Part shown: piece after piece, positions 1 through 12,547 of the stretch
Position numbering within the stretch: the stretch's first letter is position 1
Layout: every line of letters begins with the position of its first letter
Assembly (NCBI GenBank): GCA_963377175.1
Contig: CAUJNA010003819.1
Coordinates: 181,001 to 245,000 of the forward strand
Reading direction: 5' to 3'
Length of the DNA: 64,000 nt
Source of the DNA: Effrenium voratum
Lineage: Eukaryota; Sar; Dinophyceae; Suessiales; Symbiodiniaceae
Translations under genes and position numbers: made by a program
The notes under the pieces: model-generated
Told to the model about the DNA's origin: nothing
Seen by the model: only the letters and a program-made list of their open reading frames with translations
The model's database searches: none

Positions 1-57
1 CAAGCCTGTTTCCTTTGCATTTGCTCATGCGGCTTGCCTGACATGAAATGAATCCGA

Positions 58-200
58 AACGAAGGGGACATGAAGGGGAAATGAAGGGAAATGAAAAGGA
101 CATGAAAGGGATATGAAAAAGAGGAAATGAAGGGAAAATGAAAGGGAAACGAAGAGGAAGTCAAGGGGAAAGAAGGGGAAATGAAGGGGAAAGGCATGGC
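58..200. repeat. purine-rich GAAGGGGAAATGAA tandem repeat
   Basis: Degenerate direct repeats of GAAGGG(G)AAATGAA or CATGAAAGGG fill this stretch, so one strand is almost all purine. It looks like ordinary minisatellite DNA and I see no gene in it. Confidence 0.7.
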
Positions 201-283
201 CGGACAGTGACTTTTTAACACTCGAACATTTGTATACACACGGATGCCAGCCGTAACCTCTTTAAAATCTGCTTGGAGCAGAG

Positions 284-550
284 ATGAAGCTTGCAAGAAA
301 TCGCGGGGCTCAGGTGTTGCAGGCTGCGCCTGACACGATTCTGCCGGCGCCGGCTGATGGTGGATGCTTCTTTGCCGCGTGCTACTTGCACCGTCTTCCA
401 AACGATGCCAAGATGAAGTGCTGGAGGTAGATTGACCGGAAACGGCAGCAAGAGGAGCTTGCCAGGGATCTAGCCGCAGAGCTTGATGAGCGTCGCGAGC
501 AGCTGGATTTGGCCGCCAAGGAGGAAGCTATCGAGGAAGCTGCAAACCAG
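284..550 (+). pseudogene. exon-like remnant with an OTU-protease-like motif
   Basis: An open frame from the ATG at 284 has coding-like composition. Around residues 25-33 it carries ADGGCFFAAC, which resembles the D-G-x-C-[LF]-[FW] catalytic-cysteine motif of OTU cysteine proteases. An in-frame TAG at 428-430 interrupts it, after which the same frame continues as a charged helix rich in E, A, R and Q (IDRKRQQEELARDLAAEL and onward). It ends at CAG followed by GTGTGC, a plausible 5' splice site. The helix after the stop argues that one exon was interrupted. No His partner of an OTU fold is visible nearby, so the family call rests on one short motif. It could be a decayed host gene or a piece of a transposon. 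Confidence 0.35.
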
Positions 551-1601
551 GTGTGCTTCACTCATCTGACAGGGCATTTCCAACGCAATGACAAAGTGAA
601 GGCGCATTTGAGCCCAACCCTTCACGATCTGTTGTTGCCCGCTAGGGGAAACGGGGAAACGGGGAAACTGGTCCATCCTCTTGCAAGTTCAGGGTTTGTG
701 AGTTCGTGCAACTCGACGACCCAGTGTTAACGCGTTTCTTGTTTGGTGTTATTATGTGTTTCTTGGAGGTTCCCAGCCACGCCCTTCAACTGTTGGACGT
801 CCAGAGCGAAATGGATTTGCGACATACCGACTGGTTGCTAAATAACAAGTGTTTAAAATCATGGCTAAAAGACACCCAAGAATAGGTGCCCCACGTGTGA
901 CATGTGAATCCACAAACCGGTCGAAGAGATTGGGTTTCTCCAACAAAAGTTGGTCTGAAGCCAAGCTGTGGATAGTTGCGAAATCCATTTCGCATCTTTC
1001 AGAAACCCTATGGTGATTCCCCCTTCAAGAAATCAACAACCTGGAATGGTGATTTCCCCCCCGGTAACTGCCAAGAAATACACCCTATGTTGACTCCTTC
1101 TTCTGTTTATACCAAGAAATACTCCCTATGGCGATTCCCCTGTAAAAACCGCAATGGTTTCGCTGCTCGTGCGAGACAGCTTAGCGTCGGCTTGGCTTCA
1201 GGCGTTTGGAGCAGCTCCGCCAGCAGCGGGACAGCCAGGACGGCAAAGGGGAGCCTCACTCGGGTGCCCAGTGGTGCCCGTTGTTTTTGTCTTTTTTTTG
1301 GGGTAAGGGTTTCCCTTCAAACTCAACCAACAGAGACAGGGAGACCTGCAAGATGGCTTCCGGGCTCCCTTTCGGCGCCTTGTCAAGCCAGGGTTGTGGG
1401 AATGACTTGGGAACCCACTTGCGCCGAGAAATCCCTGCTCACCTACGGAATCTTGGTATTGCCATCAGCGCCATATAAACCTTTGGCTGTCTCATGAAGG
1501 TTCCGTTGGGGTGGCCCGGCCCTTGTCTGCGAGCAACATCGCCCATTGTTTGTCAACTTCTTCCTTTGGACACACCAAAAGGGGATGTGCATCCAAATCC
1601 C
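551..1601. other. host spacer, no gene recognised
   Basis: No recognisable protein. Around 967-1170 there is a decayed relative of the GTGGATGGACGAAAT fold-back family: GTGGATAGTTGCGAAATCCATTTCGCA, followed by direct repeats of ACTCCCTATGGCGATTCCCC type. The open frames here overlap on both strands and carry no motif. Confidence 0.5.
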
Positions 1602-1708
1602 CTACCCTCCCACCAATCAACATTGAACCTGACTGGAGGCGCCTTCAAAAGGAAAATGGGCTTCCACGACCTCCCTGTCAGGTTCCATGTTAATTGGTGG
1701 GAGGGTAT
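1602..1708. mobile_element. fold-back element, family B (TACCCTCCCACCAAT)
   Basis: The left arm TACCCTCCCACCAATCA then CATTGAACCTGAC is mirrored on the right by GTCAGGTTCCATG then TTAATTGGTGGGAGGGTA. The structure is a non-coding hairpin of about 107 bp. Relatives with the same termini lie at 10,013-10,103, 12,439-12,547 and 60,222-60,337, so it is a dispersed MITE-like family. Confidence 0.75.
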
Positions 1709-2099
1709 TTGGCACCCAGGTATTTTGAGGTCCGTCGAATTATGTGAATCTGTGTGCCTTGTTTTTTTTTTTGACAAGTCCCTTTTCGGCGTGGCTCAAA
1801 GGAAAGCCAACAGCGAGGCCACGGGGGGCTCCCCCCAAAAAAAGACACGAGGTTCGGTCTGGACCCATCCAAGGATTCCATGTAGCCGCAGATTTTGGGG
1901 AAAGAATCCTGATTGCTTGGTGGGTTTTCGTCCTTTAGGGGGTTTTCTCAAAAAGGGTTCCCTTTTCTGCCAGCATTTCAAACTGCTTGGCTGCTGTAGC
2001 CCATAGGCTTGAGTTACCCAAAGGGACCCCAAAGCGCATTTGATATCTCCAATTTTTCCAGATCCCTATTTTGCATCCAGTCAAGGGGCCAGTCAAGGT

Positions 2100-2700
2100 C
2101 AGTGCATCGTCTGTACACGCGGAATTCGGATCGTCTGTACACGCGGGACCGGATCATTTCTGCACGCGGGCCTTTTTTGCCCCGGATCGTTTGTACACGC
2201 AGTGCTTACTGCTATGCAGCGCTAGGCGGACGCGCGTGTGCGGGTGTGCCCCACCCCGCCCCGCCCCAGCCCCCACCCCCACCCCACCCTTCCCCAATAC
2301 CGCACCCCATCTGTTGCACGTGAGCGGGTATGCTTATTAGGTGGCAGGCATGTGCTTACCATTCCCCCGCCTCCCCACCCACTCCCCACCCCGTCGGGCT
2401 ACTCTTCCGCATGCGTGGAAACAGCGCTGAGCGGGTGCACTTGAGCGGGTGTGCTTACCATTCCCCCCTCCCCCCCACCACCCCCCCCCCCCACAGTGCT
2501 GAGCGGGCGCACTTGAGCGGGTGTGCTTACCAATCCCCCCCCCCCCACCCCCCCACCCTGCCAAAAGTGTGTGTGTGTGTACAGATGAGCCAGATGACAG
2601 AAACCTTGTGTGCGCAGATGATCCAGAGTGCATGGCGCAATAAGTGAGGAAAGCCTGTGTGTACAGATGATCCAGATTTGTGTGCGCAGATGATCCCCTG
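2100..2700. repeat. large composite fold-back of GTACACG-type repeats
   Basis: About four copies of GGATCGTCTGTACACGCGG-like units (2,105-2,202) face about four units of the opposite orientation, such as TGTGTACAGATGATCC (2,575-2,695). Between them are a C-rich minisatellite and three copies of a unit containing TGAGCGGGTGTGCTTACCA followed by long C runs (about 2,318-2,560). The long minus-strand open frame across it is a by-product of low-complexity C/G sequence. Confidence 0.7.
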
Positions 2701-2702
2701 CC

Positions 2703-5700
2703 CCCAGTCAAGGATGAAGGTTTCAGAAAGTCATAGGGGACGCACAGGAGCTCAACGAGTGCTCTTTCAATCCTGGCCTGCTCCCTAGTGAACCTGCCGG
2801 CTGGAGGGAGTGGGTCTCTCAACAGCTATGGGCAAGTGGCTCGTGCTGGTGCTTTGCATGTTGGGGAGAGTTTCTGGGGGTTGGGGACACGCCTTACCCT
2901 GAAAGTGGGCACTTTGACCCTCGCAAAAACCATCACGAATCACGACCCACGGGGTCATGGTTGTGAACAGTTGGCTAGTGGCCAAGAATCTTGGTAAGAA
3001 AGCTAGTCATGGGGCTTGACGCTTGATCTCACGTTATTTCTGACAGAAAGTATCTCAGCGCCCAAAAGTGAGCCCAAGACCCCTATTGGCAATTTTAGTA
3101 GGTAGTACCACCAGGTTTCATCAAGGTTATAGCAAAGCCTGTCACCTTGATGCGGTTTGGCACCAAGAGTCAATGGCTTTGGGGCGCTCGAGTTTAGTCG
3201 AATTGGCTCTTCCAGCTCGAGCCTTAGAGTTCTCAGCCGTGAGTCATCCTGCCTTTTGGCTTCCTGGCGTCCAAAACCCGGATTCCAAGTCCCAAAACCG
3301 GGGCACCGGCAAGTTTGGACAAAGCACAAAAAGTCGAGCTTCTGGTAAACCAAACAAAAAGTCTGTGGTTTTTGTTGTGCCTGGTTTCTTGGGCAATACA
3401 CGGAGGAAGTGAGCCCCGACCCCCCGAAAAATGTGTGGATGTTTTTTGTTTTTGTTGTTTTTTTTCTTCTTGCTTCTTTGGGGGGGCACAAGGGAAGCTG
3501 CAACGGGACGCTGTTCGAAGTAGATGCAGAAATTGACTCAAAGATTGCCCGGGACTTCATAAGCTTCCTGGGTTTGAAGGCGATGCCTTTGAATGTAGGT
3601 ACAGGGGCAATGCATGGAGGGGTTTCACTCGCGCATGTGCGAGTGGCGGACTTGTGAGCGGCGGACTTGTCTATACGCTTGATTTTGGTCCCCTTTCCAC
3701 GGGGACGTTGTTGTTTTTTTTGGGGGGGGGGTTGACGTATTATGGTCGGCCCATGCAGGGTCCAAAGATTTGGTGTCTATCGCTGGTTTCAATGGAAAGA
3801 TGACTATTTGAGGATTGATCCATTCCCTGGAATCATTTATATGCCTCTGTGAACTAGGCAACCAAGAGCAGGCTTCAAGATATGACTCCACTTCTCACTG
3901 GGAAAAATCCACGCAGGTGCGAGGTTGAAGCGCAATGGGAGCTGCAGAAGTTGACTACGGCTACGAGCAACCGACAAATGATTGGCTACCCATCGTTGAT
4001 TCGGGGAGGACATGAGCCCATTCTTTCAACCCGAAATTCCGGGGATGAAAAAGGCCCACTTGCCCCTCATGATTTTGGGGAACGAGTCGAATTGCTCTCC
4101 ACAAAAATCGCCCCAAGCCAAGCCCCCTTGTCATATGGCCCCCCAAAAGTTGGTTACTGAACAAACCATTGCAAGCCATTGGAGGTCCCAGAAGAGCCCC
4201 TCCAAAGCCTCCCTAGGTCGACGCAGTCGGGGACCGAGAGCACTGTGGGAGTGGCTGATTTCAGCCGGACTGGGAGTCCGCGTCACCTGTTCGAGTGTTC
4301 AAACTTGAAAGCCCAACTTGTTATGCGGGCTGGGTCCTATGGCATGCGCAACAGCAGTATCCTGTTCATGCCATACGGTCCGAGAATAGACATATCGGGC
4401 CCTTTTGATGTGTTCGGCCAAGTTAGAAAGTGGTTCAGAACCTGGAAGTCTCTCAAATGTGCCAACCTTGTTGGTTGGCCTGCGACAGGCAATGAAGAAG
4501 CACAACCAATTTGGGGGACCGTTGTGTTGAGAAACACCCACCCGGGTCCTATATCCTAGTTAATGCCCAGTTGCGGCTGAGTCCACGTGGCCAAGCACCA
4601 AGCTCGCCAACATCAAGTATCTTGCCGCAAAGCCATGGGTGTGTCTGTTTTTTTTAGGGGCCCCCGAAAAATGGCTGATGTCCGTTTGGTGTCTCTTTAA
4701 AACCAGCCAAAAAGGGTACCCTTAAAAAAGACACCCATGGTCAGTGTTTGGGGGATGGATGGGTCAGCAGGTCATCCCAGAGGATTTGGACAACCATTGT
4801 CAGGGTAGCAGATAGCACCTCCGTTTATGGTCCCCTTGACAAGGGACCAGTGCCATCTGCTTTGACCCTAACTAAGGAGCGGTTTGACCATCCATGGAAG
4901 GGAAGAAAAATGTACCGCCCCCAGCACACCCAACCCAAGAGTTTTTGTAGGTTCAGTTCAGCATTTCGTGTTTTAGAGGATTTCCCCATATGTTCCAGGA
5001 CGTGCACAAAAAAAGATTTCACGGAGCGTACAAAAGCACAGGGGTTGGGTTCCCGCCCAGTCAGGTTTCTTTGTAGGCTGTAGAGTTGCAACTTGCAACT
5101 CTTCAGAATTTCGAGGATCTACCGTCTGGTTGGACCCAAGTCAAATTTCAAAGGTATTCCTTTCCCTCCAATTCCATAGATGGGCCCCACCCAGAAAATC
5201 ATAAACCGTCCAGGCTTGCGGCCAAACCCGTTTTTTTTCCTCCAGGTTTGACGCATACTGAGGCAGGACAGTTTCCTTTAAGTGGAGGATGAGAGGGAAA
5301 CACGGGCATTAGTCATTTTGAGAAGCTCTCAAATGTTCACTTTCAGGGATCTCGAAATTCATCTCATGAATTTTCGGAAGCTTTGGGCGGGAGAACCTCC
5401 GTGCAAGGTTTCGGGAGTCTGTGGGATTGAAGTGTTGTCCTGATGAGCATAGTTAGAACAAGTTGAACTTTGTTCGAAGAGGTCCTCATGTTCTGTGATA
5501 CCAAAGAAGTCCCCTTTGAAGCGAGCAACTTGTCAGGATGGGAATCCCACGATGAGGTATCACACAAAAGGCAATGTTCCACAACCGTGAACGTCAGCAA
5601 TGGGCGTGCGGATTCACCAGAAGATTCGCGTTGGGTAGGCCATGTACTCTTTGTTCTGAAGGTTTACATCGGTTTGGGTAGTTTTGAAGCCTATCTGGGT

Positions 5701-8700
5701 AGTTTTGAAACCTATCGGTTTCCGGTGGTAAGATTTGCTCTCGAATGTGCCATGGTAACAAGATCCCTTGGTTGGTACGGATGCTTAGTATTTTCTAAAT
5801 AGGTATGTCTCAAAATTGGCCTACCCCTTTCACGCTGGATTTTTCTTGGGTGTTGCCAAAAAAGTGGGGCGCGGGGGGGGGCAGCCTCAAAACACAAAGA
5901 CACCCGTCGGAGGCCACTCGCCATCCTCACAGGCTGCTGCAAGCTCGGAATGAAGTTGAGAGGAGGGGTTTCCACGGGAAGCAATCCAATCATCGGGGTA
6001 TCTCCATGAGTCACCCCCTGAGTTCCGTTTCGGACTCAAAACTTCTTGGGTTTGGACCAATTCGTGTGGCAAACACAAACTTTTAACAAAAAATCTGGCC
6101 AATCCAAGTGAGATGATCCTCTCAAACCCGGGGGGTCTCCAAGAAACTCCTTAGGAAGTATCCACTGTGCAGAGGTCATTGGTTTCACTGTTTCTGGGGG
6201 TTATCAAGGTCAGAGAATGGAGTCGGTTGTTCCCCTTTAAGCCACTTCGTGACTTTGATGATGGTAGAACAGTGAGGCCAGTTGTGTCAAAGGGCTTCGC
6301 CCCAATAAGTGGAGCAAGGTGGAGGGGGAAAGGCCGATTTGGACACTGACGCTTCCCTCAGCAACATTTCGAGGACTTGAGACCCAAAAACCTCCACATA
6401 GACTCTCGGGACCCATGTCTCGGAACCCATTACCTCCGAACAAAAAGACGAAAGGCGCATCAGCTGGCCAAGAAGCCATGTGTCGCTGCAACACCAGTTG
6501 GTCGCCTGGAACAAGTTGAACTATGTATGACCCCCCCCATGTTGGGCAATTAGTAGCAATCTGTCGCTGAAAAAGCCAGTTGATCGCCTGGAAAAGCTAG
6601 ACTATGCATCATGTTTATCATTTGGACCCTTCATTTGGGGCAATTTTCCTTGGGTTTGCCCCCAAAGAAGCAGGGTGTTTACCCTCGAGAAACGGGCGGC
6701 CTCAAAAGCCCAGCCTAGGCCTTGCTGCGGCGCCTGGCGAAGCCTGCGTCGCCAGGGCTCGGGCCAAAGATGGGGCGGGGTCTCCTCCAAATCGAATTCT
6801 TATTTGTTGGGGACAAGGACTGAAGCAAAATGGCGGCCGTGGTCACCTGAGCCACTGGGCTCAAAAAACCGGGTAGATGAAGGGAGGGACAATTCTGGCC
6901 ATACATAGCTGCGGCCGCCTTCTTAATTCTTTACATGGTTCTGGGTAGACCACTTTTATACCAGGTTTTAATTACTCTTCTGGAATCATAGTTGTTTCTG
7001 TACAGATGTCCAAGTTTCGTCAAGGTCTCAGCTCTATATCTGTTGTTTCCTGGTAGGGGCTGAGGGATCTTGATGGAAGCTGCCGGTTTCATGGGGTCTC
7101 GAGCGCTTCCGATCTCGAAGGCCATGTGCTTCACTTGGGGGGTGCTTATGTCAGGCTTGGACGGTTGGTGGAATTTGCAGATGGGTCTAAGACTGTGGTT
7201 TTAACACCAAGCTATTTGTTTATCCTGCGGTGGGTGACTTCGCGTGCGCCAACCTCAAGGGAAACAACTATGTGGATGTGGGGACGTTCCGCAACCCTAT
7301 ATTCCGCAACCCTATATTCCCTACACTACTGAGTATAACAGTTGTATGTGTATATATATATATTATACATACACATATGTGTTTATATGCACATACATAT
7401 GTACTTGCTGATATCACTGACCAACAGCTTGTTGTGTTCGTCAACTGGCAGAGGCGGGAGCATCACAGAGAATGTCTGGGACTTTGTCAAAAATGGTTGG
7501 GTTCGTTTAGGTAGGTTTCGTTTGGACAGGCCATGTTGGGTTTATTTGTTTTAGGCAAATGCTTTCGCAGACCTTGTAAAAGTTTGAGTTTGTGACGTTG
7601 GGCGCCTAGAAATTTAAGTTCATTTAGGGGTTTCCCATTTCAAGTGGCGATTAGTACAACCCAAATGTGTTCCTTCCAACGGTTGGTTATACGTGGTCAA
7701 GGGTTCCCCTTCGACCTTTCCCGCGTTCAACTTTGTGGGGCCCTTCGTAACTTCGCAAAGTTACCCTATCAAGCTGCTTAATGCGTTGATCGTTTGCTGA
7801 AACCTTTTAATAGCTGAAGTTTGTTTCGCCCTTTTGCTTAAAGTCCTTTTTTGACCATCCGTCGGCGTTGAACGGGTTCGAACACCAGAACCCATCTCAC
7901 GTTTTAACGTTCACGGTTCAAGTCTAGACACCAAGAAGGAAGGTGGCTTTCCTTTCAGCTTCTCTAAACAAACCAACCAAACAAACCAAACAAGCTAAGC
8001 CAAAGAAACGGACCAGACATTTGTTTTGTTTACGGCTTCTCTGTGGCCTTGTCGGACCCCGCGGAGTCCTCGTGGACGCCGAAGCGGCACGCTTCGGCGC
8101 GCGTGGGTTCTTTCGCCTGGGTCCGGCGCTCGATCGCAAGGCCCCGCGCGTGCCAGCGCCTCGAGACCTGGAAGGCGGAGAAGCTGGCGGCGGCGCAAGG
8201 CGCGGGATCCGCGTCGAATCCGCGTAATAAGCGGCGGGTAAGCGGCGAGGGGAGGTGGGGTTTTGATCGATTCGATTTGGGTTGGATCCAACCAACCAAT
8301 TTAACATCTGTTTTGGGTCTTGGGTTTTTTCTAGCTGCCCAGTCAACCAACATTTAACCACCAACATGTGGTTGTTTTGGTGTGGAAGATAACCTACATT
8401 GAACAAGCTTGAAAGCTTGAACCATCATCTCTTGGCCTGGAACGGTTTTGACGGCGCGAACATAATTACGTTCCAGCAACTTGTACAGACTTGCGCTTTT
8501 GGGGTGGGGGGTTCATTCCAACCAATCACGGGTGTGGAGCCCTTTGAAGGCTCGTCGGGTGTGAGCATCATGGAAAAGGGCTTGCTTTGTTCAACCATTT
8601 GGGAAGCACATGTCCCCGCTTGAACTCAGAAACTGGGGCCCCCTTTTTCAAGACATCCTCAAGACTTACCTGAGCTACGTGGTGGTGTAAAAGGGGGTCA

Positions 8701-10012
8701 CCCCCAAATGCAATGAAATGAGGATGTCTGCTCGGTGGATCCATTTACCTGTATAGGAGGATACACTGAAGTATGGTAGGCAACCATGGGAACCACCCTT
8801 TAAAAGCTGAAAGAGCCATTGCAAGCGGTTGCCCGCCGGAAGTTTAGGTTGCGTTTTTTGGCTGAGAGAGTGAACTTCCAAGTGACAAAGTAGCCCTCCA
8901 GTTGGGCATTCCTTTTTCCAAGCAAAGGCTGCCTTTCAAACCAAGAAGGAGGTTCGCCTGTGGAGGGGGTCCTTTTGAAGAAAGGTTCCCTTCTGGAAGA
9001 TTGGCTGTCCGAGCCTTTTAGGGACAGACTTTCTACCTGGCGTTTTGACTGCAGACTCCTTGGGGGCTTTGAATTAATTTGTCCGTGTCCATCTGGGGCC
9101 ATGATTTGACTGTTGTTGGGGGTTATCAAAGTCAGCTACTGGGTGGTTCCCTTTGTCACTTAGCGCCCTGGATGAATCAATTTGGCAGATGACTAGGGGG
9201 TGGTTCAATTGAATTGGGACACCCTACCCTAAACATACCAATCAACCAAAGAGTCACTTCTAGACCTGAATGATCAGATCAGGGTAGAAAGTGGTGAGTT
9301 GCATGGGACACACCCGTCAGCAGCTTCAAGGGCCATCGAGGAAAACCAAAGGAAAGGAAAGCCTTTGAGGGTACTGGTTGTTTGCTTTTTGTTGTTTGAG
9401 GGTACTCGCCTTTTCGGGGTTCTGTTTGTTTGTTTTTTGAGGGTACCCTTTGAGCTGAGTTCCAAGGGAATCCAAATCAAGACCATTGGGGTCCTCGGAC
9501 GCCTCCCCGGATATGCGTCATGGCTTCGCTCAGGAAGCTTGCGATAATTTTTGGACGTCTGACTCCCATGCCCGAACTGCATACTTTGTGGCAAGACCAT
9601 CTTCGTCTGCAGAAAGGTTGGACTGGGTTTCGCCTCTGCAGGGGACCAAGGCACATGTTTACAAGGATGGCAGCCTTCCAAAACGTGGTTGTTGGAAACA
9701 GGGTAGGGCAATGACACGCTTTCTACATTCACATTCAGCTTTACTGTTTGGTTCGTGTGGCTGATAAACTTGGGCTCATATGGACCGTTAAAGACCGGAA
9801 ATCTGGGCCCAAAGGAGCTGGACAAAAGGGACACGCCATACATGGTGCATAAAATGCACCCATATCCAGCTGTGAACAAATAGTTTGTTTGCTTTTTTTC
9901 TCAAGGTGGCTCTTGTCCCTTGAAATGATCATACCTTCACAAAGCTTTCTCAGAATGAGCTGGCCCCGTTGTTGCGGGATGCGCGTTGGCTTCTTTCATC
10001 GGCTTAGATCAA
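2703..10012. other. host spacer, repeats only
   Basis: No open frame here has a recognisable domain. Items seen are a fold-back at 4,632-4,741, a TA/CA-rich patch at 7,340-7,410 and a GC-rich patch at 8,040-8,230 that is open on both strands. There are also several runs of the type AAAAGGGTACCCT that look like broken termini of other short fold-backs (for example 9,380-9,460). Confidence 0.45.
4632..4741. mobile_element. fold-back element, family D (GGGTGTGTCTTTTT)
   Basis: Termini are CCATGGGTGTGTCTG then T8 AGGGG on the left and CCCTTAAAAAAGACACCCATGG on the right, an imperfect inverted repeat around a non-coding core. Related copies are at 44,946-45,035, 51,196-51,307 and 58,258-58,337. 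Confidence 0.6.
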
Positions 10013-10103
10013 TTGCCCTCCCACCAATATGGAACTTGACGTTCGGGGGTCCCTTTAAAAAGGAAGATTTCCCCCGAAACGTCGTGAATTGGTGGGAGGT
10101 TGC
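10013..10103. mobile_element. fold-back element, family B
   Basis: The left end GCCCTCCCACCAATATGGAAC and right end GTGAATTGGTGGGAGG, with inner arms CGTTCGGGGG and CCCCCGAAACG, form a hairpin of the same family as 1,602-1,708. Confidence 0.65.
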
Positions 10104-10143
10104 CAACAAACTGTTTAAACCTCCTTTTCTATGTCCCCCAGTA

Positions 10144-10240
10144 GTGCCCTCTTGCCGTTTCTTTTTTGGGGGAGGGTTCCCCTACTAAAATAGACCACCG
10201 GAAAAAGTTCTTATTATTCCAGCTGCTCTACTGGACCTAC
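10144..10240. mobile_element. dispersed repeat, family E (GTCCAGTAGA...GGGGAACCCTCC)
   Basis: Inverted relative of copies at 42,937-43,051, 43,731-43,860 and 53,294-53,410. It shares GGGGGAGGGTTCCCCTACTAAAATAGACCA and the terminal CTACTGGACC. Confidence 0.6.
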
Positions 10241-12438
10241 AAACTGTTTAAACCTTTTGGTTGCCTTGGAAAAGAAAAACGATCGGGGCACTCGGGGGGC
10301 GAACATCGGGGGCGAGGTGAGTGCACCTTCCAGCCGGACCTCTCCAGAAGCTCCAGCCCACGCCTCAAAAACGGGAGCTGCACCGTTGCGGCCGAAAACG
10401 GGGGGGTGTCTTGTTTTGAGTTGGTACCTGTTGTTTGTGGTTTTTGGGGAGAACCAGTAGGAAAACGGGGATGTGTTGGTTTTTGTTGGTACCTTTCTTT
10501 TGAGAGCTGGTACCTGTTTTTGGTGGTGTTTAAAGGAGAACCAAAAAGATAACCGCCACTTTGGGAGGTCAGCCAAAAAGACACGCCCGCTTAAAGCGAG
10601 TTTCCTCAAGCGTGCCATGAATTTGGGCGTGCGTACTTCCCGGGGAGCTTGCAGCTTGCTGTGAACCTTCCCCAGATTTGGTGCGCGTAGGTACCCAAGA
10701 CAAACAAAAGACTAGAAGGGAAATGTTGGGTTAGGTAGTGAAGGGTGTATAACTGGGAACTACAATGGCCTACAACCAAAACACGGCCAAAAAGGCTGAT
10801 GTAAGAGTATAAATATATAGAATGGGGTTGTGGGGGCGACTTTCAAATCAAGCCAAGTCTTGATCATAGGGACAAAAGGTGTGCAGTTATTCATATTATG
10901 TATTTGTTGCAGGCAAAAGTCATAGGGATGTGTTTCATATTTTGCCATTTCAAATTCACTAAATACGGATGTACTGGTAACTTCGGTTGTAATTGCAGGT
11001 ATTCGGGATGTGTTATGGTGGTTGTAGGAATAGCACGTGATGGTACATGTACTTCTCATTTGCCTTCCTGGTTTGGTCACAAAGATGAATCAGGCAGTGA
11101 ATGTGGGTACGTCACTTGCACTGGTTCGCTACATGTGCCCATAGGTCATACGGGCATGAATTTCAAATAGGGACCCTCTGGTGGACATCATTTAGGAGGT
11201 GTTAAAAAAAAAAAAAAAAAACAAAAAAAAAATGTTATGTCCACCAGCCACTTTCCAAAGGGGTTCCTCCTTTAAATTCATGGCCATATGAATGGGTGCT
11301 TTGTCATGGGAGAGGGTCGCCTGCCGGATGTGTTCGGCAGGGAGCTTCGTCACAGCAAGAGCCGGCTTTAGCGCCCGCACACCCGAGCGAAAGGCACGGG
11401 GTGCATCGGCGCATGGAGTTGGGTGCATCGGGGCGGTATGAAAATGTCCACCCAAATGGCCAGTGGTGGGTTTTGGGACCCAGTCGCCCAGTGGATTCCG
11501 CCCTTTTTGCCGTTTGTGGGGAAGGGTTCCCCTTGCAAATCAACCAGCCAAAACAGGATGCCCTTTTTTCCCTATGGCCACTCAGCATTTGAGGGGAGGC
11601 AGCCCAAAGGTTAACTGGAAATCTAGCAGCTCGCCCTTTGCTTTGGTCTGCATGGGTGGGACTTTGCCTTTTGCTTTACTCAACAGACGGGACCAATACA
11701 AGCCATCAATTGGGAGGCAACCCTGAGGGTCACGACCCCGGAAATGACGACCCGTTTGGTGGAGAACCCAGTCCTTTGATCAGCTTTTGAGTATTTCCTG
11801 AATGTGTTAGACCCTGAATTCACAATTGGGTGTGTCGTTTTAGGGGACCCACCCCCCCAATGGTGATTTTGCTGCTGGTGTTCCTTCAAAACCGCAAAGA
11901 AAGGGGTACCCTCCAAAAAGTGCCCCCGAGTAATCAGCACAAGGTCCCTGCGTGGAGATTCCGGACCTGGATTAAGTGCAAAGCGGTTGACATCGGGTGG
12001 TACCCGTGTCTCTCAAACGGGAGTAGTTGGGTCATGTTGCCAGATCCATTTCTCACCAAGGGATGTTTGAATACCTTTTTGTTCCCTCATGCCCACTTGT
12101 TGAGTGGAATTCTTTCCTGAGAGTCTCAAAATGAAGGCACGCAAGTCGAAGGTTGGCCTGCGTCCCCCTCCCCCAGGGAAAAAGCGGGGTTGGTTCCAAC
12201 TCCCAAGATACGACCTCATTTACGTGTGTCTTTTTGCAAAAAACTTGGTTTGGCGTGGTTTTGCTGCAGGGAAAACAGGGGCAAAAAGGGCAGCGTCTTG
12301 CCAGGAGATGTCGCATAGTGGGTGCTCGGCCGGGCGGCCCAGTCGCTGGCAAGTGGGTAGTTTTCATGGCTACTTGCCATTGGCCATCCGCTGTGTGAGT
12401 TAGACTAGATGGCGGTTGGAAGGGAGCCGGAGCTGGGG
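10241..12438. other. host spacer, no gene recognised
   Basis: Repeated GGTACC-containing words (10,415-10,545) and an A-rich tract at 11,204-11,232 are visible. No protein or RNA gene could be supported. Confidence 0.45.
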
Positions 12439-12547
12439 GTACCCTCCCACCAACTAACATGGGTTTGTGCAAAAGGGCCCTTTCCAAGAGGAAGGTAGTC
12501 TTTCTACAGGGGTTTGTGCGCTTCCACGAAAGCTGGTGGGAGGGTAT
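12439..12547. mobile_element. fold-back element, family B
   Basis: Left TACCCTCCCACCAACTAACATGGG and right GCTGGTGGGAGGGTA, with inner arms GGTTTGTGC on both sides. Same family as 1,602-1,708, with a different core. Confidence 0.6.

Noticed and set aside
2337..2822. Minus-strand 161-codon frame
   Set aside because: Gly-rich translation of C runs and the GTACACG repeats.
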